64,000 nt of DNA, from the NCBI RefSeq assembly GCF_006334915.2, contig NZ_VDMA02000001.1:372001-436000 (forward strand), in the 5' to 3' direction. The notes under the pieces were generated by a model. That model was not told where the DNA came from, did not search any database, and saw only the letters and a list, made by a program, of their open reading frames with translations. The stretch's first letter is position 1, and each line of letters begins with the position of its first letter. Below are positions 8,600 through 16,552 of this stretch, one piece after another. Position numbers and translations under genes: made by a program. The DNA comes from Microbispora catharanthi (lineage in GTDB: Bacteria > Actinomycetota > Actinomycetes > Streptosporangiales > Streptosporangiaceae).

Positions 8600-9712
8600 T
8601 CACCTCGCGGTGCGGGTGAGGAAGGCGGCCAGCGTGCGGTCGTAGCGCTCGCGGTCGGTGCTCCAGATCTCGGAATGGCCGGCGCCGGGGAACTCCTCGT
8701 ACTGGATCGGCCAGTTCATCGCGCGCGACGCCTTGGCCAGCTCACGCGCCGTCTCCACCGGGTGCTCCTTGTCGGCGTCGCCCATGAGCAGCAGCGTGGG
8801 CGGCTTCACCCGCGGCGGGTGGCCGAGCAGGTCGATCGTGGCGATGTCGAAGCCGCCGCGCCAGTCGATGACCTGCTCCATGATCGGCACCATGAACGAC
8901 GGCAGGTGCATCTGGGCAGCGGCGAACTCCCCGGTACGCCGGCTGCTGATCTCCGGGTTCTCCAGCACGGCGGCCGAGACCACGTCCGCCAGGGGAGAGC
9001 GGGTGAGCAGCCGGCCGACGATCGCGCCGCCCATCGAGCCGCCGTAGAGCACGATGTGCCTGGCGCCCATGGACTGCGCCTTGCGTATCGCGGCCTCCAG
9101 GTCACGCCACTCCGACTCGCCCTGGTGCAGGAATCCGTCCGGAGACGCGGGCGCGCCGAGGTCGTTGCGGTAGGTGATGTCGAGCACCGGCATGCCGACC
9201 CGGTGCATGGTCGCGATGGCGTGCAGGTTGGAGTTGCGGTAGCCGTTGCTGCCGTGCACGGTGATCGCCCAAGTGTCGCCGCGCGCGGGCACGTACCATG
9301 CGGGCGCGTCGCCCAACTCGGTCCGCACCATGATCTCCGTGAAGTCGAGGCCGAGCGCCGTCTTCGGGTCGCCGCTGTAGGTCATGTACATCGACGCGCG
9401 GATTCCGGTCGGCGGGGTCTGACCGCTGACGCGCACGCGCTCCACCCGGCCGGCCGACCTCTTGACGATGTCGCCGACCAAGGCGGAGCCGCTGCTCCAG
9501 TTGAGCGACCACGTGCCGGGGCGGGTGGTGGCGGCGGACGCGGTGACGGTGATGGTCCTGTCCGTCACTCCCAGGACGACCTCGGGATAGGTGATCGTCT
9601 CCGGGTGCTTCGGCACCAGCGTGAGGTCGCTGACATACCAGGCACCCGCTCCCATCCCTCCGACCAGCAGGACCGTCAGCGCGGCGGCGGCCACGAGCAA
9701 CTTTCGCTTCAT
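8600..9712 (-). CDS. membrane-anchored alpha/beta hydrolase
   Basis: About 370 residues. An N-terminal signal-anchor (MKRKLLVAAAALTVLLVGG) is followed by an approximately 130-residue extracytoplasmic region and a prolyl-oligopeptidase-like alpha/beta hydrolase domain. The nucleophile elbow is GGSMGG (serine about residue 215), the likely acid is in MGDADKEHP, and the His is in PGAGHSE near residue 345. An in-frame GTG at 9736 would add eight residues; the ATG at 9712 gives a better signal sequence. It lies 60 bp downstream of the NarL-type regulator, in the same direction, so it may belong to that operon or be its target. It is related to bacterial proteins annotated as alpha/beta fold family hydrolases of unknown substrate. 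Confidence 0.75.
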   Translation of the reverse strand: MKRKLLVAAAALTVLLVGGMGAGAWYVSDLTLVPKHPETITYPEVVLGVTDRTITVTASAATTRPGTWSLNWSSGSALVGDIVKRSAGRVERVRVSGQTPPTGIRASMYMTYSGDPKTALGLDFTEIMVRTELGDAPAWYVPARGDTWAITVHGSNGYRNSNLHAIATMHRVGMPVLDITYRNDLGAPASPDGFLHQGESEWRDLEAAIRKAQSMGARHIVLYGGSMGGAIVGRLLTRSPLADVVSAAVLENPEISSRRTGEFAAAQMHLPSFMVPIMEQVIDWRGGFDIATIDLLGHPPRVKPPTLLLMGDADKEHPVETARELAKASRAMNWPIQYEEFPGAGHSEIWSTDRERYDRTLAAFLTRTAR

Positions 9713-9772
9713 GTCCTCATGCTGGTCGTACGGCACGGGCCGGTGGATCGCCCGTAGGAGCGGGATCCCGCC

Positions 9773-10453
9773 TCACTCTTGAGAGCGGGGGGTGACCAGC
9801 CCCGACTCGTATGCGAGCACCACCGCCTGCACCCGGTCGCGTAGGCCCAACTTGGCCAGCACGCTGCTGACGTGCGTCTTCACGGTGTGCTCCGTGACGA
9901 ACAGCTCGGCGGCGATCTCCGCGTTGGACAGGCCTCGCGCGACCTGGCGCAGTGTCTCGAGTTCCCTGGCGGTGAGCGCGGCCAGCCTGCGGTCGTCGGC
10001 CTGGGGTGCGGCGGGGCCTGAGCGGGCCACCACGTCGCAGATCAGCCGCCTGGTCACCGTAGGTGCGAGCAGCGACTCGCCCGCTGAGATGACCCTGACC
10101 GCCTCCACCAGTTCGGCCCGCCGCATGTCCTTGAGCAGGAAGCCGCTCGCGCCCGCGCGCAGCGCGTCGTAGACGTACTCGTCGAGGTCGAATGTGGTCA
10201 GGACCAGCACCTTCGCGGTGGTGTCGCGGCAGATCCCGGCGGTCGCCGCGATGCCGTCGACCTTCGGCATGCGTACGTCCATGAGCACCACGTGCGGCTG
10301 GAGTTCGCGGGCCGCGCTGATCGCCTCGGCGCCGTCGGCGGCCTCGCCCACCACATCGAGGTCGGGTTGCTCCGCCAGCATCATGGCCAGGCCGTCGCGG
10401 ACGAGGGTGTGGTCGTCGGCTATGAGCACCCGGATGCTGTTCTGCGTCGGCAC
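9773..10453 (-). CDS. NarL/LuxR-type two-component response regulator
   Basis: A 226-residue regulator. The receiver domain (residues about 7-125) has the acidic pair in IADDH, the phospho-acceptor Asp in VLMDVRMP (about 59), Thr in LTTFD and Lys in LLKDM. The LuxR-type DNA-binding domain (about 155-220) includes LTARELETLRQVARGLSNAE and TVKTHVSSVLAKLGLRDR. It is encoded eight bases downstream of its histidine kinase. The output target may be the downstream hydrolase and the kinase operon itself. Confidence 0.92.
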   Translation of the reverse strand: MPTQNSIRVLIADDHTLVRDGLAMMLAEQPDLDVVGEAADGAEAISAARELQPHVVLMDVRMPKVDGIAATAGICRDTTAKVLVLTTFDLDEYVYDALRAGASGFLLKDMRRAELVEAVRVISAGESLLAPTVTRRLICDVVARSGPAAPQADDRRLAALTARELETLRQVARGLSNAEIAAELFVTEHTVKTHVSSVLAKLGLRDRVQAVVLAYESGLVTPRSQE

Positions 10454-10461
10454 GCCTCAGT

Positions 10462-11595
10462 CTATGGGGCCCGCGATTCGGTGGGAGTGCCGGAGTCTGT
10501 GAGAGCGCCGGCGAGCGGCAGGTTGGCGGCAACGCGGAAGCCCGTCCCGTCTGAGCCGGTGACGAGCCGGCCGCCGGCCACCGCCACGCGCTCGCGCATG
10601 CCGATCAGTCCGTGCCCGACCTGCCCGCGCTCTCCGCTCACGCCGCGCCCGTCGTCGTGGACCTCCAGGTCGAGGGCATCGTCCCGCCACGTGATGCGGA
10701 CCCGCACCCGGGTCGCCTCGGCGTGCTTGATCGTGTTCGACAGTGCCTCCTGCACGATCCTGTACACCGTGACGGCGAGGTCGGAGCGGCAGGGGCGGGG
10801 CTCGCCACGCTCCTCGAACGTGGCGTCGAGCCCGGCCTGCCGCACCCCCTCGATCAGGGAGGGGAGGGACTCGACGCCGGGCTGCGGGTGGCGCTCGGCC
10901 TCCTCCGACCTGAGCGCGAGGAGCACCCTGCGGAGCTGGGACAGGCCGTCCCTGGTGGTCGTCGATATCGTGTCGAAGATCCGCTCGGCCTTGGCCGGGT
11001 CGGTGCGCAGCGCCACGGGCCCGGCCTCGGCCTGCAGGATCACCAGGCTCATCGCATGGGCGACGATGTCGTGCATCTCCCGTGCGATACGCTCCCGTTC
11101 GCGTACGGCGGCGACCTCCCGCTCCTCGGCGAGCCGCCGCGCGCGCTCTTCGAGGACGGCGATACGGTCCCTGCGCGCTCGCGCGCCGGTGCCCAGGGCG
11201 TAGGCGACGACGAACGCCGCCGCGGTGGGCCCGTAGCTGAGCGGCTGGTGATGCTGCAGCACCGCCGCGGAGGCGAACCCCGCGATGGTGCCGAGCACTC
11301 CGGTCAGCATCCGCGCGGGCGGAGACAGTGAGGCGAGGCCGTAGGTCGCGATCAGCGACGCGGCGGGAATCCCGCCCATCGAGTCGGTGAGGAAGAGGGC
11401 GCCGGTGCCGATCCCCGTCACGGTGCTCACGAGCAGGGGGAACCGCCGCCGCCACAGGAGCGGCAGCGTGTTCATCGCGGCCAGGGCGGCCACCCACCAC
11501 TCCAGGCGGTGGTTGAGCACGGCCATGATCATGATGCTCAGGAAGCACCCGATCGCGAGTACCGCGTCGACCACCGTGGGAGGTACACGACGCAT
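10462..11595 (-). CDS. sensor histidine kinase (HisKA_3 family, NarX/DesK-like)
   Basis: A 377-residue membrane kinase. Four to five N-terminal hydrophobic helices (residues about 10-140) replace an extracellular domain, so it probably senses membrane state or an intramembrane ligand. A coiled region (RARRLAEEREVAAVRERE) leads to the H-box REMHDIVAHAMS (phosphorylated His about residue 190). The ATP-binding domain shows VQEALSNTIKHA (N-box) and DDGRG. ATG at 11595 gives the standard start MRRVPPTVVDA; upstream in-frame codons are not convincing. It forms a pair with the regulator at 9773-10453. Confidence 0.9.
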   Translation of the reverse strand: MRRVPPTVVDAVLAIGCFLSIMIMAVLNHRLEWWVAALAAMNTLPLLWRRRFPLLVSTVTGIGTGALFLTDSMGGIPAASLIATYGLASLSPPARMLTGVLGTIAGFASAAVLQHHQPLSYGPTAAAFVVAYALGTGARARRDRIAVLEERARRLAEEREVAAVRERERIAREMHDIVAHAMSLVILQAEAGPVALRTDPAKAERIFDTISTTTRDGLSQLRRVLLALRSEEAERHPQPGVESLPSLIEGVRQAGLDATFEERGEPRPCRSDLAVTVYRIVQEALSNTIKHAEATRVRVRITWRDDALDLEVHDDGRGVSGERGQVGHGLIGMRERVAVAGGRLVTGSDGTGFRVAANLPLAGALTDSGTPTESRAP

Positions 11596-11809
11596 CCGGC
11601 CAGTATCCCCGACACCCGGTGGCCGTGGCCTCACTCCTGAGAGCGAGACCGGCCGGCTCCCTGATGAAACCTTCACGAGTGCCCGCTCGCGCGCCTGCGG
11701 AATTTCGGCGCCGGTGGTTTCCTGCCGATTTCGTCGGGGGGCACTATGACGGCGAAACGGCCGCAGCTCACGGCTTTCGAGGAGTGATTCTCGGACGTAG
11801 GCTGGCGAA

Positions 11810-12640
11810 ATGGAGCTGGCCGAGATCCGCAGATATCCGGTTAAGTCGGTTTCTGGGTGGATTGTTGATTCGGCGGTCGTGGAGCCGTGGGGGCTGGCGG
11901 GGGATCGCCGGTGGGCCGTGGTGGACGAATCGGGCAACCTGCACTGGGTCGGGGAGAACCCGCGACTGCTCTCCGTCGTGGCCACCCCCACCGCCGAGGA
12001 CGGCCTCCTGCTTGAGGCCCCCGGTCTGCCGCAGCTGAAGGTCCCCCCGGCCACCGGTGAGCACGTCCCCGTCCACTTCGTGGAAGTGGACACGGTGGTC
12101 CTCGCTCATCCGGACGCCCACGCCTGGTTCACCCGCTTGTTGGGGAAACCCGCTCGCCTCGTCTGGCTCGACGACCCCCGCCGCTGCGCTGTCCCGGCCT
12201 CCCACGGCGGCCTTCCCGGCGACGTCGTCAGCCTGGCCGGAGACGCCCCCTTCCTGCTCACCTCCCGTTCCTCCCTCCGCCGGCTCGACGACTGGATCAC
12301 CGAGGGCGCCCTCGAACGTCAGGAGGAGGTCCCCGCCCCCCTCGACATGGCCCGTTTCCGTCCCAACCTGGTCGTGGACGGCTTCGCCCCCTACGCCGAG
12401 GACACCTGGCGCGAGATCCGCATCGGCGCCATCCGCTTCCGCATGTCCGAACTCTGCGACCGCTGCGCCGTGCCCACCTACGACCCCACCACCTTGGAGA
12501 AGGGCAAGGAACCCCTCCGCGCCCTGGCCCGCCACCGCCGCTGGGACGGCAAGACCTGGTTCGGTGTCCGCTTCGTCCCCCGTGACTACGGCGAGATCCA
12601 GGTCGGCGACCCGGTGACCGTCCTCGCCGCCGAGCCCTGA
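11810..12640 (+). CDS. MOSC domain protein (mARC/YcbX-like)
   Basis: A 276-residue protein with an N-terminal MOSC beta-barrel (MELAEIRRYPVKSVSGW..., residues about 1-120) and a C-terminal MOSC domain (about 125-270). The segment MSELCDRCAVPTYDP (Cys about 219 and 222) is the position where the family's molybdenum-binding cysteine is expected. In related mARC/YcbX proteins the molybdenum cofactor reduces N-hydroxylated compounds. Activity here is inferred from family only. A TAGGCT -10-like hexamer ends six bases before the ATG, so the mRNA is probably leaderless. It is a single gene, divergent from the histidine kinase operon. Confidence 0.85.
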   Translation: MELAEIRRYPVKSVSGWIVDSAVVEPWGLAGDRRWAVVDESGNLHWVGENPRLLSVVATPTAEDGLLLEAPGLPQLKVPPATGEHVPVHFVEVDTVVLAHPDAHAWFTRLLGKPARLVWLDDPRRCAVPASHGGLPGDVVSLAGDAPFLLTSRSSLRRLDDWITEGALERQEEVPAPLDMARFRPNLVVDGFAPYAEDTWREIRIGAIRFRMSELCDRCAVPTYDPTTLEKGKEPLRALARHRRWDGKTWFGVRFVPRDYGEIQVGDPVTVLAAEP

Positions 12641-12689
12641 CGGCCTTCGAGAAGCGAGTGCAGAAATCAGCGGATGAGCTGGTGACGCA

Positions 12690-13577
12690 TCACGGCTCCA
12701 GGCGGGTGAGGTTGAGCTGGGCCAGCCGGTCGGGGTCGGACAGGATGTCGATCGTGGCGATCTTGCCGTCGGAGATCGTGAAGTTCATGACGGAGATGAG
12801 TTTGTCGTCGATGGTGTTGAGCAGGCCGGCGAGGCCGTTGACAAGCGCCGGGTGGGCGGCGCAGCTGGTGGCCATGCGCTGGAAGGTGGCGAGCTGTCCG
12901 GCCACGGCCGCGATACCCCTGATGACCTTCATGCCGCCGGCGAGCATCCCGCCGTCGGCGCGCAGCACCACGTCGGGGTCGAGAATGGCCACCAGCGCGG
13001 CGAAGTCGCCGCCGCGGGCGGCGGCGAGGAAGGCGTCCACCACCCGGCGCTGACTGCTCAGATCAGGGTCAGGTTTCGGGGCTGCACCGCGGACTCGCAG
13101 GCGTGCCCGGCTGGCGAGCTTCTTGGCTGCCACGGGGGTGCGGTCCACGATGGGCGCGATCTGCTCGAACGGCAGGCCGAACATGTCATGGAGCACGAAC
13201 GCCAGCCGTTCGGCCGGGGTCAGGGACTCCAGCACGACCAGCAGCGCCAGGCCCACCGAGTCGGCCAGCAGCACTTCCTGCTCCGGATCGGCGGCATCCG
13301 CACGGCTGATCACCGGATCGGGCAGACGCTCCTCCAGCGATTCCTCACGCCGGGACTTGCGAGCGCGGAGCATGTCCAGGCACACCCGGCCGACCACCGT
13401 GGTCAGCCAGCCACCGAGATTATCGATGTCATCCGAGTCCGAACGCGCCAGCCGCAGCCATGCCTCCTGGACCGCGTCCTCGGCCTCGCTCAGCGAGCCG
13501 AGCATGCGGTAGGCGACCGCCTTCAGATGGGGACGGTGCCCCTGGAACTGGTCGGCCAGAAAGTCATGGGGCGTCAC
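12690..13577 (-). CDS. sigJ: ECF41-type RNA polymerase sigma factor (SigJ-like)
   Basis: A 295-residue ECF sigma factor. Region 2 (about residues 10-75) contains AEDAVQEAWLRL, and region 4 (about 120-170) contains LTPAERLAFVLHDMFGLPFEQIAP. A SnoaL-like C-terminal extension (about 180-295) ends in a DPDRL motif, which matches the NPDKL-like motif of ECF41 factors. In ECF41 the extension, rather than an anti-sigma factor, modulates activity. ECF41 genes usually sit beside a carboxymuconolactone decarboxylase, oxidoreductase or epimerase gene. Here such a gene lies 6.3 kb away at 19874 and carries the same promoter motif. A GTCACC-N16-CGTC promoter reads into this gene, which indicates autoregulation. 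GTG start at 13577 with AGAGG upstream. Confidence 0.9.
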   Translation of the reverse strand: MTPHDFLADQFQGHRPHLKAVAYRMLGSLSEAEDAVQEAWLRLARSDSDDIDNLGGWLTTVVGRVCLDMLRARKSRREESLEERLPDPVISRADAADPEQEVLLADSVGLALLVVLESLTPAERLAFVLHDMFGLPFEQIAPIVDRTPVAAKKLASRARLRVRGAAPKPDPDLSSQRRVVDAFLAAARGGDFAALVAILDPDVVLRADGGMLAGGMKVIRGIAAVAGQLATFQRMATSCAAHPALVNGLAGLLNTIDDKLISVMNFTISDGKIATIDILSDPDRLAQLNLTRLEP

Positions 13578-13614
13578 GGTTGCATTCCTCTCATTTCAGC
13601 CACGTCAGAGCGCT

Positions 13615-13680
13615 GACGCATCAAAGCAGTGAAAGGTGACCGCGAACGCACCCGGTCACCTTTCCTCCGGCCCATCCGTC
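13615..13680. promoter_or_regulatory. back-to-back ECF41 (SigJ) promoters
   Basis: Two divergent copies of the ECF41 promoter consensus. Leftward: GTCACC at 13640-13635, 16 bases, CGTC at 13618-13615, leading into sigJ. Rightward: GTCACC at 13655-13660, 16 bases, CGTC at 13677-13680, leading into a decayed serine hydrolase gene. The two -35 elements lie in an 11-bp perfect inverted repeat (13632-13642 and 13653-13663). The remembered ECF41 consensus is TGTCACA-N16-CGTC. The identical 16-bp spacing on both sides is seen directly. Confidence 0.8.
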
Positions 13681-13720
13681 ATGCCGGCGACCAACACTCA
13701 CTCATGAAGGGGTGCCGACG

Positions 13721-13860
13721 ATGAGCAGGATGGGCGTCCACGGAACGGTCGCGGACGGCTTTTGAGGAGGTTCGCCGGGAGTTCGCCGCGGTGGTGGCCG
13801 AGCAGGAGGGCCAGGCGGGCGTGCAGCGGCTAGCGAACGCCGCCGAAAGGTGTCCGGGTT
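13721..13860 (+). pseudogene. N-terminal remnant of a serine hydrolase (beta-lactamase family), frameshifted
   Basis: ATG at 13721 after AAGGGG opens MSRMGVHGTVADGF and then hits TGA. Removing one T from the TTTT run at 13760-13763 would continue EEVRREFAAVVAEQEG, which resembles the start of EstB-like serine hydrolases (VHGTVAPGFEEVR...). After about 13820 the similarity is lost. The rightward ECF41 promoter at 13655-13680 would have driven it, so this was probably a SigJ target. The family call is from memory and moderate. Confidence 0.5.
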
Positions 13861-13965
13861 CGTCTCCATCCGGGGCGCCGGCTCCCACGCCGACCGCACG
13901 GCAGAGCGGGACGATGAAGGCGACAAGCAGCATGCCCAGACGCGGGGCGCTCCGTGACAGGCTCC

Positions 13966-13998
13966 GCCCCGTCTCCTCGAAGGGTTCGGAGACGGGGC
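13966..13998. terminator. hairpin terminator downstream of the secreted protein gene
   Basis: Perfect 11-bp arms GCCCCGTCTCC (13966-13976) and GGAGACGGGGC (13988-13998) with an 11-base loop, 54 bp beyond the stop of the leftward gene at 14052. There is no strong U-run, as is common in actinomycetes. Confidence 0.65.
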
Positions 13999-14051
13999 AT
14001 GCGTGTGGTCCCTTTGGCACTCGACGTGCCAATCTGCGAGTCAGAGCCGCG

Positions 14052-14744
14052 TCACACGTTGGAGCACGCCTTCCAGTGGATCGGGACGCGCGTCGACCAC
14101 GGTCCGGAGTCCTCGCGCACTTGTACGTAGGCGTTGTACGGCTTGGCGAACGTACCGCCTCCGCACAGCGGGTTGCCGGTGTCGAGGCTGTAGTTGCCTC
14201 CGGGGTCCTTGCCCGTCCCCGCGTACACGATCTTGCTCCAGACGGTCGCGCCGTCGGCCACGATCTTGACGGTCACCCGCGCGCCGGAGGTGAGGTAGTA
14301 GCCCCGGACGCCGACGGTGTAGTACGACGACTCGTTCGTGGTGGAGCAGGAGTCGCCGTCGCAGCTCGTCGAATCCGGATCGTGCCGGGTCCTCGTCATG
14401 ATCACCCAGGCGAGCCGGTACGGCGCGGCGTCGTTGTCCACGCGCGCCTGGGTGCGCGAGCTCGGCACGACGCACCGGAAGTCGCCCTGGTACGCCTCAC
14501 GCCAGACGAAGCCCTGGGTGCAGGCGTGCCAGACCCCGGTGGCGTTCTCGCGGGCGGTGCGGTCGCGAACGGCCGGGGTGACGCACACGTGGTCGCTGTT
14601 CTGGGCTCCGCGCCAGACGTACCCGGTCCTGCAGGTGTCGGGCGATGCCCCGGCCCTCGACGCCGCGGCGGGCGACGCGCCGATCGCCGTCACCGCCAGG
14701 AATCCCGCAATGGTGATTCCCCATGCCTTGGCCAATGTCGTCAT
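14052..14744 (-). CDS. secreted protein with tandem Cys-x2-G-F/Y-V-W-R repeats
   Basis: A 230-residue predicted secreted protein. ATG at 14744 follows GGAGGA. The signal peptide is MTTLAKAWGITIAGFLAVTA..., cleaved near ASPAAASRA. Two tandem repeats of about 35-40 residues follow: CRTGYVWRGAQNSDHVCVTP...RDRTARENA and CTQGFVWREAYQGDFRCVVP...RTQARVDNDA. Each has paired cysteines, a central VWR and a closing R...N. The C-terminal half (about 110-230) is a Cys-containing domain rich in beta-strand-forming sequence (ending ...IHWKACSNV). The repeat type recurs in secreted proteins of actinomycetes, without known function. Disulfide-stabilised binding modules are an inference. Confidence 0.7.
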   Translation of the reverse strand: MTTLAKAWGITIAGFLAVTAIGASPAAASRAGASPDTCRTGYVWRGAQNSDHVCVTPAVRDRTARENATGVWHACTQGFVWREAYQGDFRCVVPSSRTQARVDNDAAPYRLAWVIMTRTRHDPDSTSCDGDSCSTTNESSYYTVGVRGYYLTSGARVTVKIVADGATVWSKIVYAGTGKDPGGNYSLDTGNPLCGGGTFAKPYNAYVQVREDSGPWSTRVPIHWKACSNV

Positions 14745-14820
14745 AGTTTGTCCTCCAGTGTGTGGTGTGTACGTGATCACGTAGAGCGTTTGGGGGCGGA
14801 CGACCTGCGTACGCCCCTGG

Positions 14821-14895
14821 TCAAATGGCGATGGCCAGCGATCCGGCGATCAGCGAGGCTGCGCCTGCGACGCGGGAGGCGGTGCGGATGTCCAT
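14821..14895 (-). pseudogene. truncated copy of the DUF4386-like gene's 5' end
   Basis: ATG at 14895 encodes the first 24 residues (MDIRTASRVAGAASLIAGSL...) of the membrane protein at 18577-19254 and then stops. It is carried in the left copy of the 231-bp direct repeat, together with the same upstream region and ribosome-binding site. It could still be transcribed as a 24-residue hydrophobic peptide, but it reads as a duplication remnant. Confidence 0.75.
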
Positions 14896-15055
14896 GGTCT
14901 GTCTCCTGTGGACCGGACTGGTGTCGTTGCCGCTTCTCACAGTCGCCGTCCCCGATCCCGGGCAGCAGAGCCCGAGGTCCCGGCGCATCCGGGATTCCTG
15001 CCTCACACGGCAGGAACCGAGCGATTCCCGTCCGGCCCATGACGCACCTAACAGC
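14825..15055. repeat. 231-bp direct repeat, left copy
   Basis: Bases 14825-15055 match 19184-19414 in the same orientation with a single mismatch that I can see (CCGGCCCATG versus CCGGCGCATG near the right end). The copy contains the promoter region and first 24 codons of the DUF4386-like gene. The two copies bracket a 4.1-kb block with an alcohol dehydrogenase fragment and a two-component system. Confidence 0.9.
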
Positions 15056-15131
15056 CGGCGGCCCGGCCGGCCAACCCGAGGTCGCGGGCGGTGAGCGTGC
15101 CGGGAGTCGCTGTACATGGCGGTAGCTCCCT

Positions 15132-15252
15132 CGTGGACACGGTCTCCGTGACCACCGTGTTGTTTGGAGTGCGCTACCAGGGCGGGAGATGTCCTTCATC
15201 GGGACATCTCGATCGGACAGCAGCGAAACAAAGCTGTGCCGTAGCTCCCGCT
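15132..15252 (-). pseudogene. C-terminal fragment of a tyrosine recombinase/integrase
   Basis: Read leftward from 15250, the sequence gives RELRHSFVSLLSDRDVPMKD, closely resembling the box II region of actinobacterial integrases (RELRHSFVSLLSD.GVP.EDIS). After a frameshift it continues as a GHS/AHS-TVVTETV-like segment. Only about 40 codons remain, with no N-terminal part and no tyrosine region in frame. It marks an old integration event next to the repeat copy. Identity is from motif memory. Confidence 0.55.
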
Positions 15253-15401
15253 GAGCCCTGACCTGTCGAGCGCCAGAGCCGCTATCAGTCCAGGTCAGCA
15301 CATTTCGCGGCGAGCGCCTGTGCGGCCAAAGGCGAGAGCTCGGGCCGTTTGACGCGCCCGCGTGGGGCATGCGGATGGTTCACGCGATCGAGGAGAAGAC
15401 G

Positions 15402-15775
15402 ATGAAGGCGGTCACCTGGCACGGCGGGCGCGACATCCGTGTCGAGGACGTACCCGACCCGAGGATCAAGGAGTCCGCGGACGCGGTCATCAAGGTCACC
15501 GGCAGCGAAATCTGCGGCTCCGACCTGCACGTGTACGAGATCCCCGGGCCGTTCACGATCCCAGGGCAGGCGGAATACCTGCGTGTGCCCCCAGGCCCAG
15601 TTCGGGCCCGATCCAGGTGCCCGCGGGGCCTTCTGACGCGGTTCGTCTACCTGTCCGACGTGCTGCCGACCGCCTGGCAGGCCGTACGATTCGCAGATCT
15701 TCCAGCTGGCGGGAGTGTGACCGTGTTCGGGCTGGGGCCCGATCGGGCAGATGTGCGCGCCCCCAGGATGGAGGA
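15402..15775 (+). pseudogene. zinc-dependent alcohol dehydrogenase, internally deleted and frameshifted
   Basis: ATG at 15402 with GAGGAG upstream encodes the normal N-terminus MKAVTWHGGRDIRVEDVPDP, then the zinc-ligand region GSEICGSDLHVYEIPGPFTI. It then jumps to AEYLRVP, which in full-length enzymes lies about 75-100 residues later. Shortly after, the frame breaks: the expected QFGP-IQVPAGPSDA segment and FVYLSDVLPTAWQAV are in different frames, and the Rossmann motif GLGP is followed by nonsense. No functional enzyme can be made. The parent was probably a formaldehyde- or glutathione-independent-type dehydrogenase. Confidence 0.8.
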
Positions 15776-15886
15776 GATGGCCGGATTGGCCGCCGGCGCG
15801 GACACGACGCTCGTGCCCACGTTCCCCGTGGCACCCCCCGTGGCACCGATGACGACAACGCGCTTGACCTGCGGCTGCCCCCTGTC

Positions 15887-16552
15887 TCACCTTCCAAGCC
15901 GGTCCTGTGGCACCGAGCCCAGCCCGGCGTCACGCGCCCGCGCCACGGCCGCCGCCCGGTCGGCGACATGCAGCTTGGCGAAGATGTTCGACACGTTGTT
16001 GCGCACGGTCTTCTCCGTCACCCCGATGCGCAGCGCGATCGTCCTGTTGTTCGCGCCCGTCGCCATGAGCGCGAGGATGTCGCGTTCGCGGCCGGTGAGG
16101 TTGGGGAAGGGCGTCACGGTGGCGTCGGCGCCGACCGCGAAGAACTGGGTCAGGCGCGCGGCGACCGCGGAACCGAAGATCACCTCTCCCGCCGCTACCA
16201 CGAGGATCGAGCGCAGGATGGTCTCGGGTTCGGCGCCCTTGAGGACGTAACCCCGTGCGCCCGCGCGCATCGCCGCGAAGATCGAGGCGTCCTCCTCCAC
16301 CATCGTCAGCACCAGCACGGCGGTCTCGGGCAGCCCGGCGACGATTCTGCGGGTCGCTTCGACGCCGTTGAGACCCGGCATCCGCAGGTCCATGACGACC
16401 ACGTCGGGGCGCTGCTCGAGCGTGACGGCGACGGCCTCGTCACCGTCGGCGGCCACCCCGGCCAGCTCGGTCTCGGCCGAGTCGCAGATGAGCGACCGCA
16501 GCCCCTCCCGGAACAGCGGATGGTCATCGGCCACAACGACTCGTACCGTCAC
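15887..16552 (-). CDS. NarL/LuxR-type response regulator
   Basis: A 221-residue regulator that starts GTG at 16552, overlapping the kinase stop (GTGA). The receiver (about residues 3-120) has VADDHPLF, phospho-acceptor Asp in VVMDLRMP, LTMVEED and the Lys of VLKGAEP. The LuxR DNA-binding domain (about 150-210) contains LTGRERDILALMATGANN and TEKTVRNNVSNIFAKLHVADR. It is paired with the 653-residue kinase upstream. The DUF4386-like gene heads the same direction and may be part of the operon. Confidence 0.92.
   Translation of the reverse strand: MTVRVVVADDHPLFREGLRSLICDSAETELAGVAADGDEAVAVTLEQRPDVVVMDLRMPGLNGVEATRRIVAGLPETAVLVLTMVEEDASIFAAMRAGARGYVLKGAEPETILRSILVVAAGEVIFGSAVAARLTQFFAVGADATVTPFPNLTGRERDILALMATGANNRTIALRIGVTEKTVRNNVSNIFAKLHVADRAAAVARARDAGLGSVPQDRLGR

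Noticed and set aside
13632-13663. 11-bp perfect inverted repeat upstream of sigJ, first read as a terminator
   Set aside because: Both arms coincide with GTCACC -35 elements that each have CGTC exactly 16 bases away, so divergent promoters explain it better.
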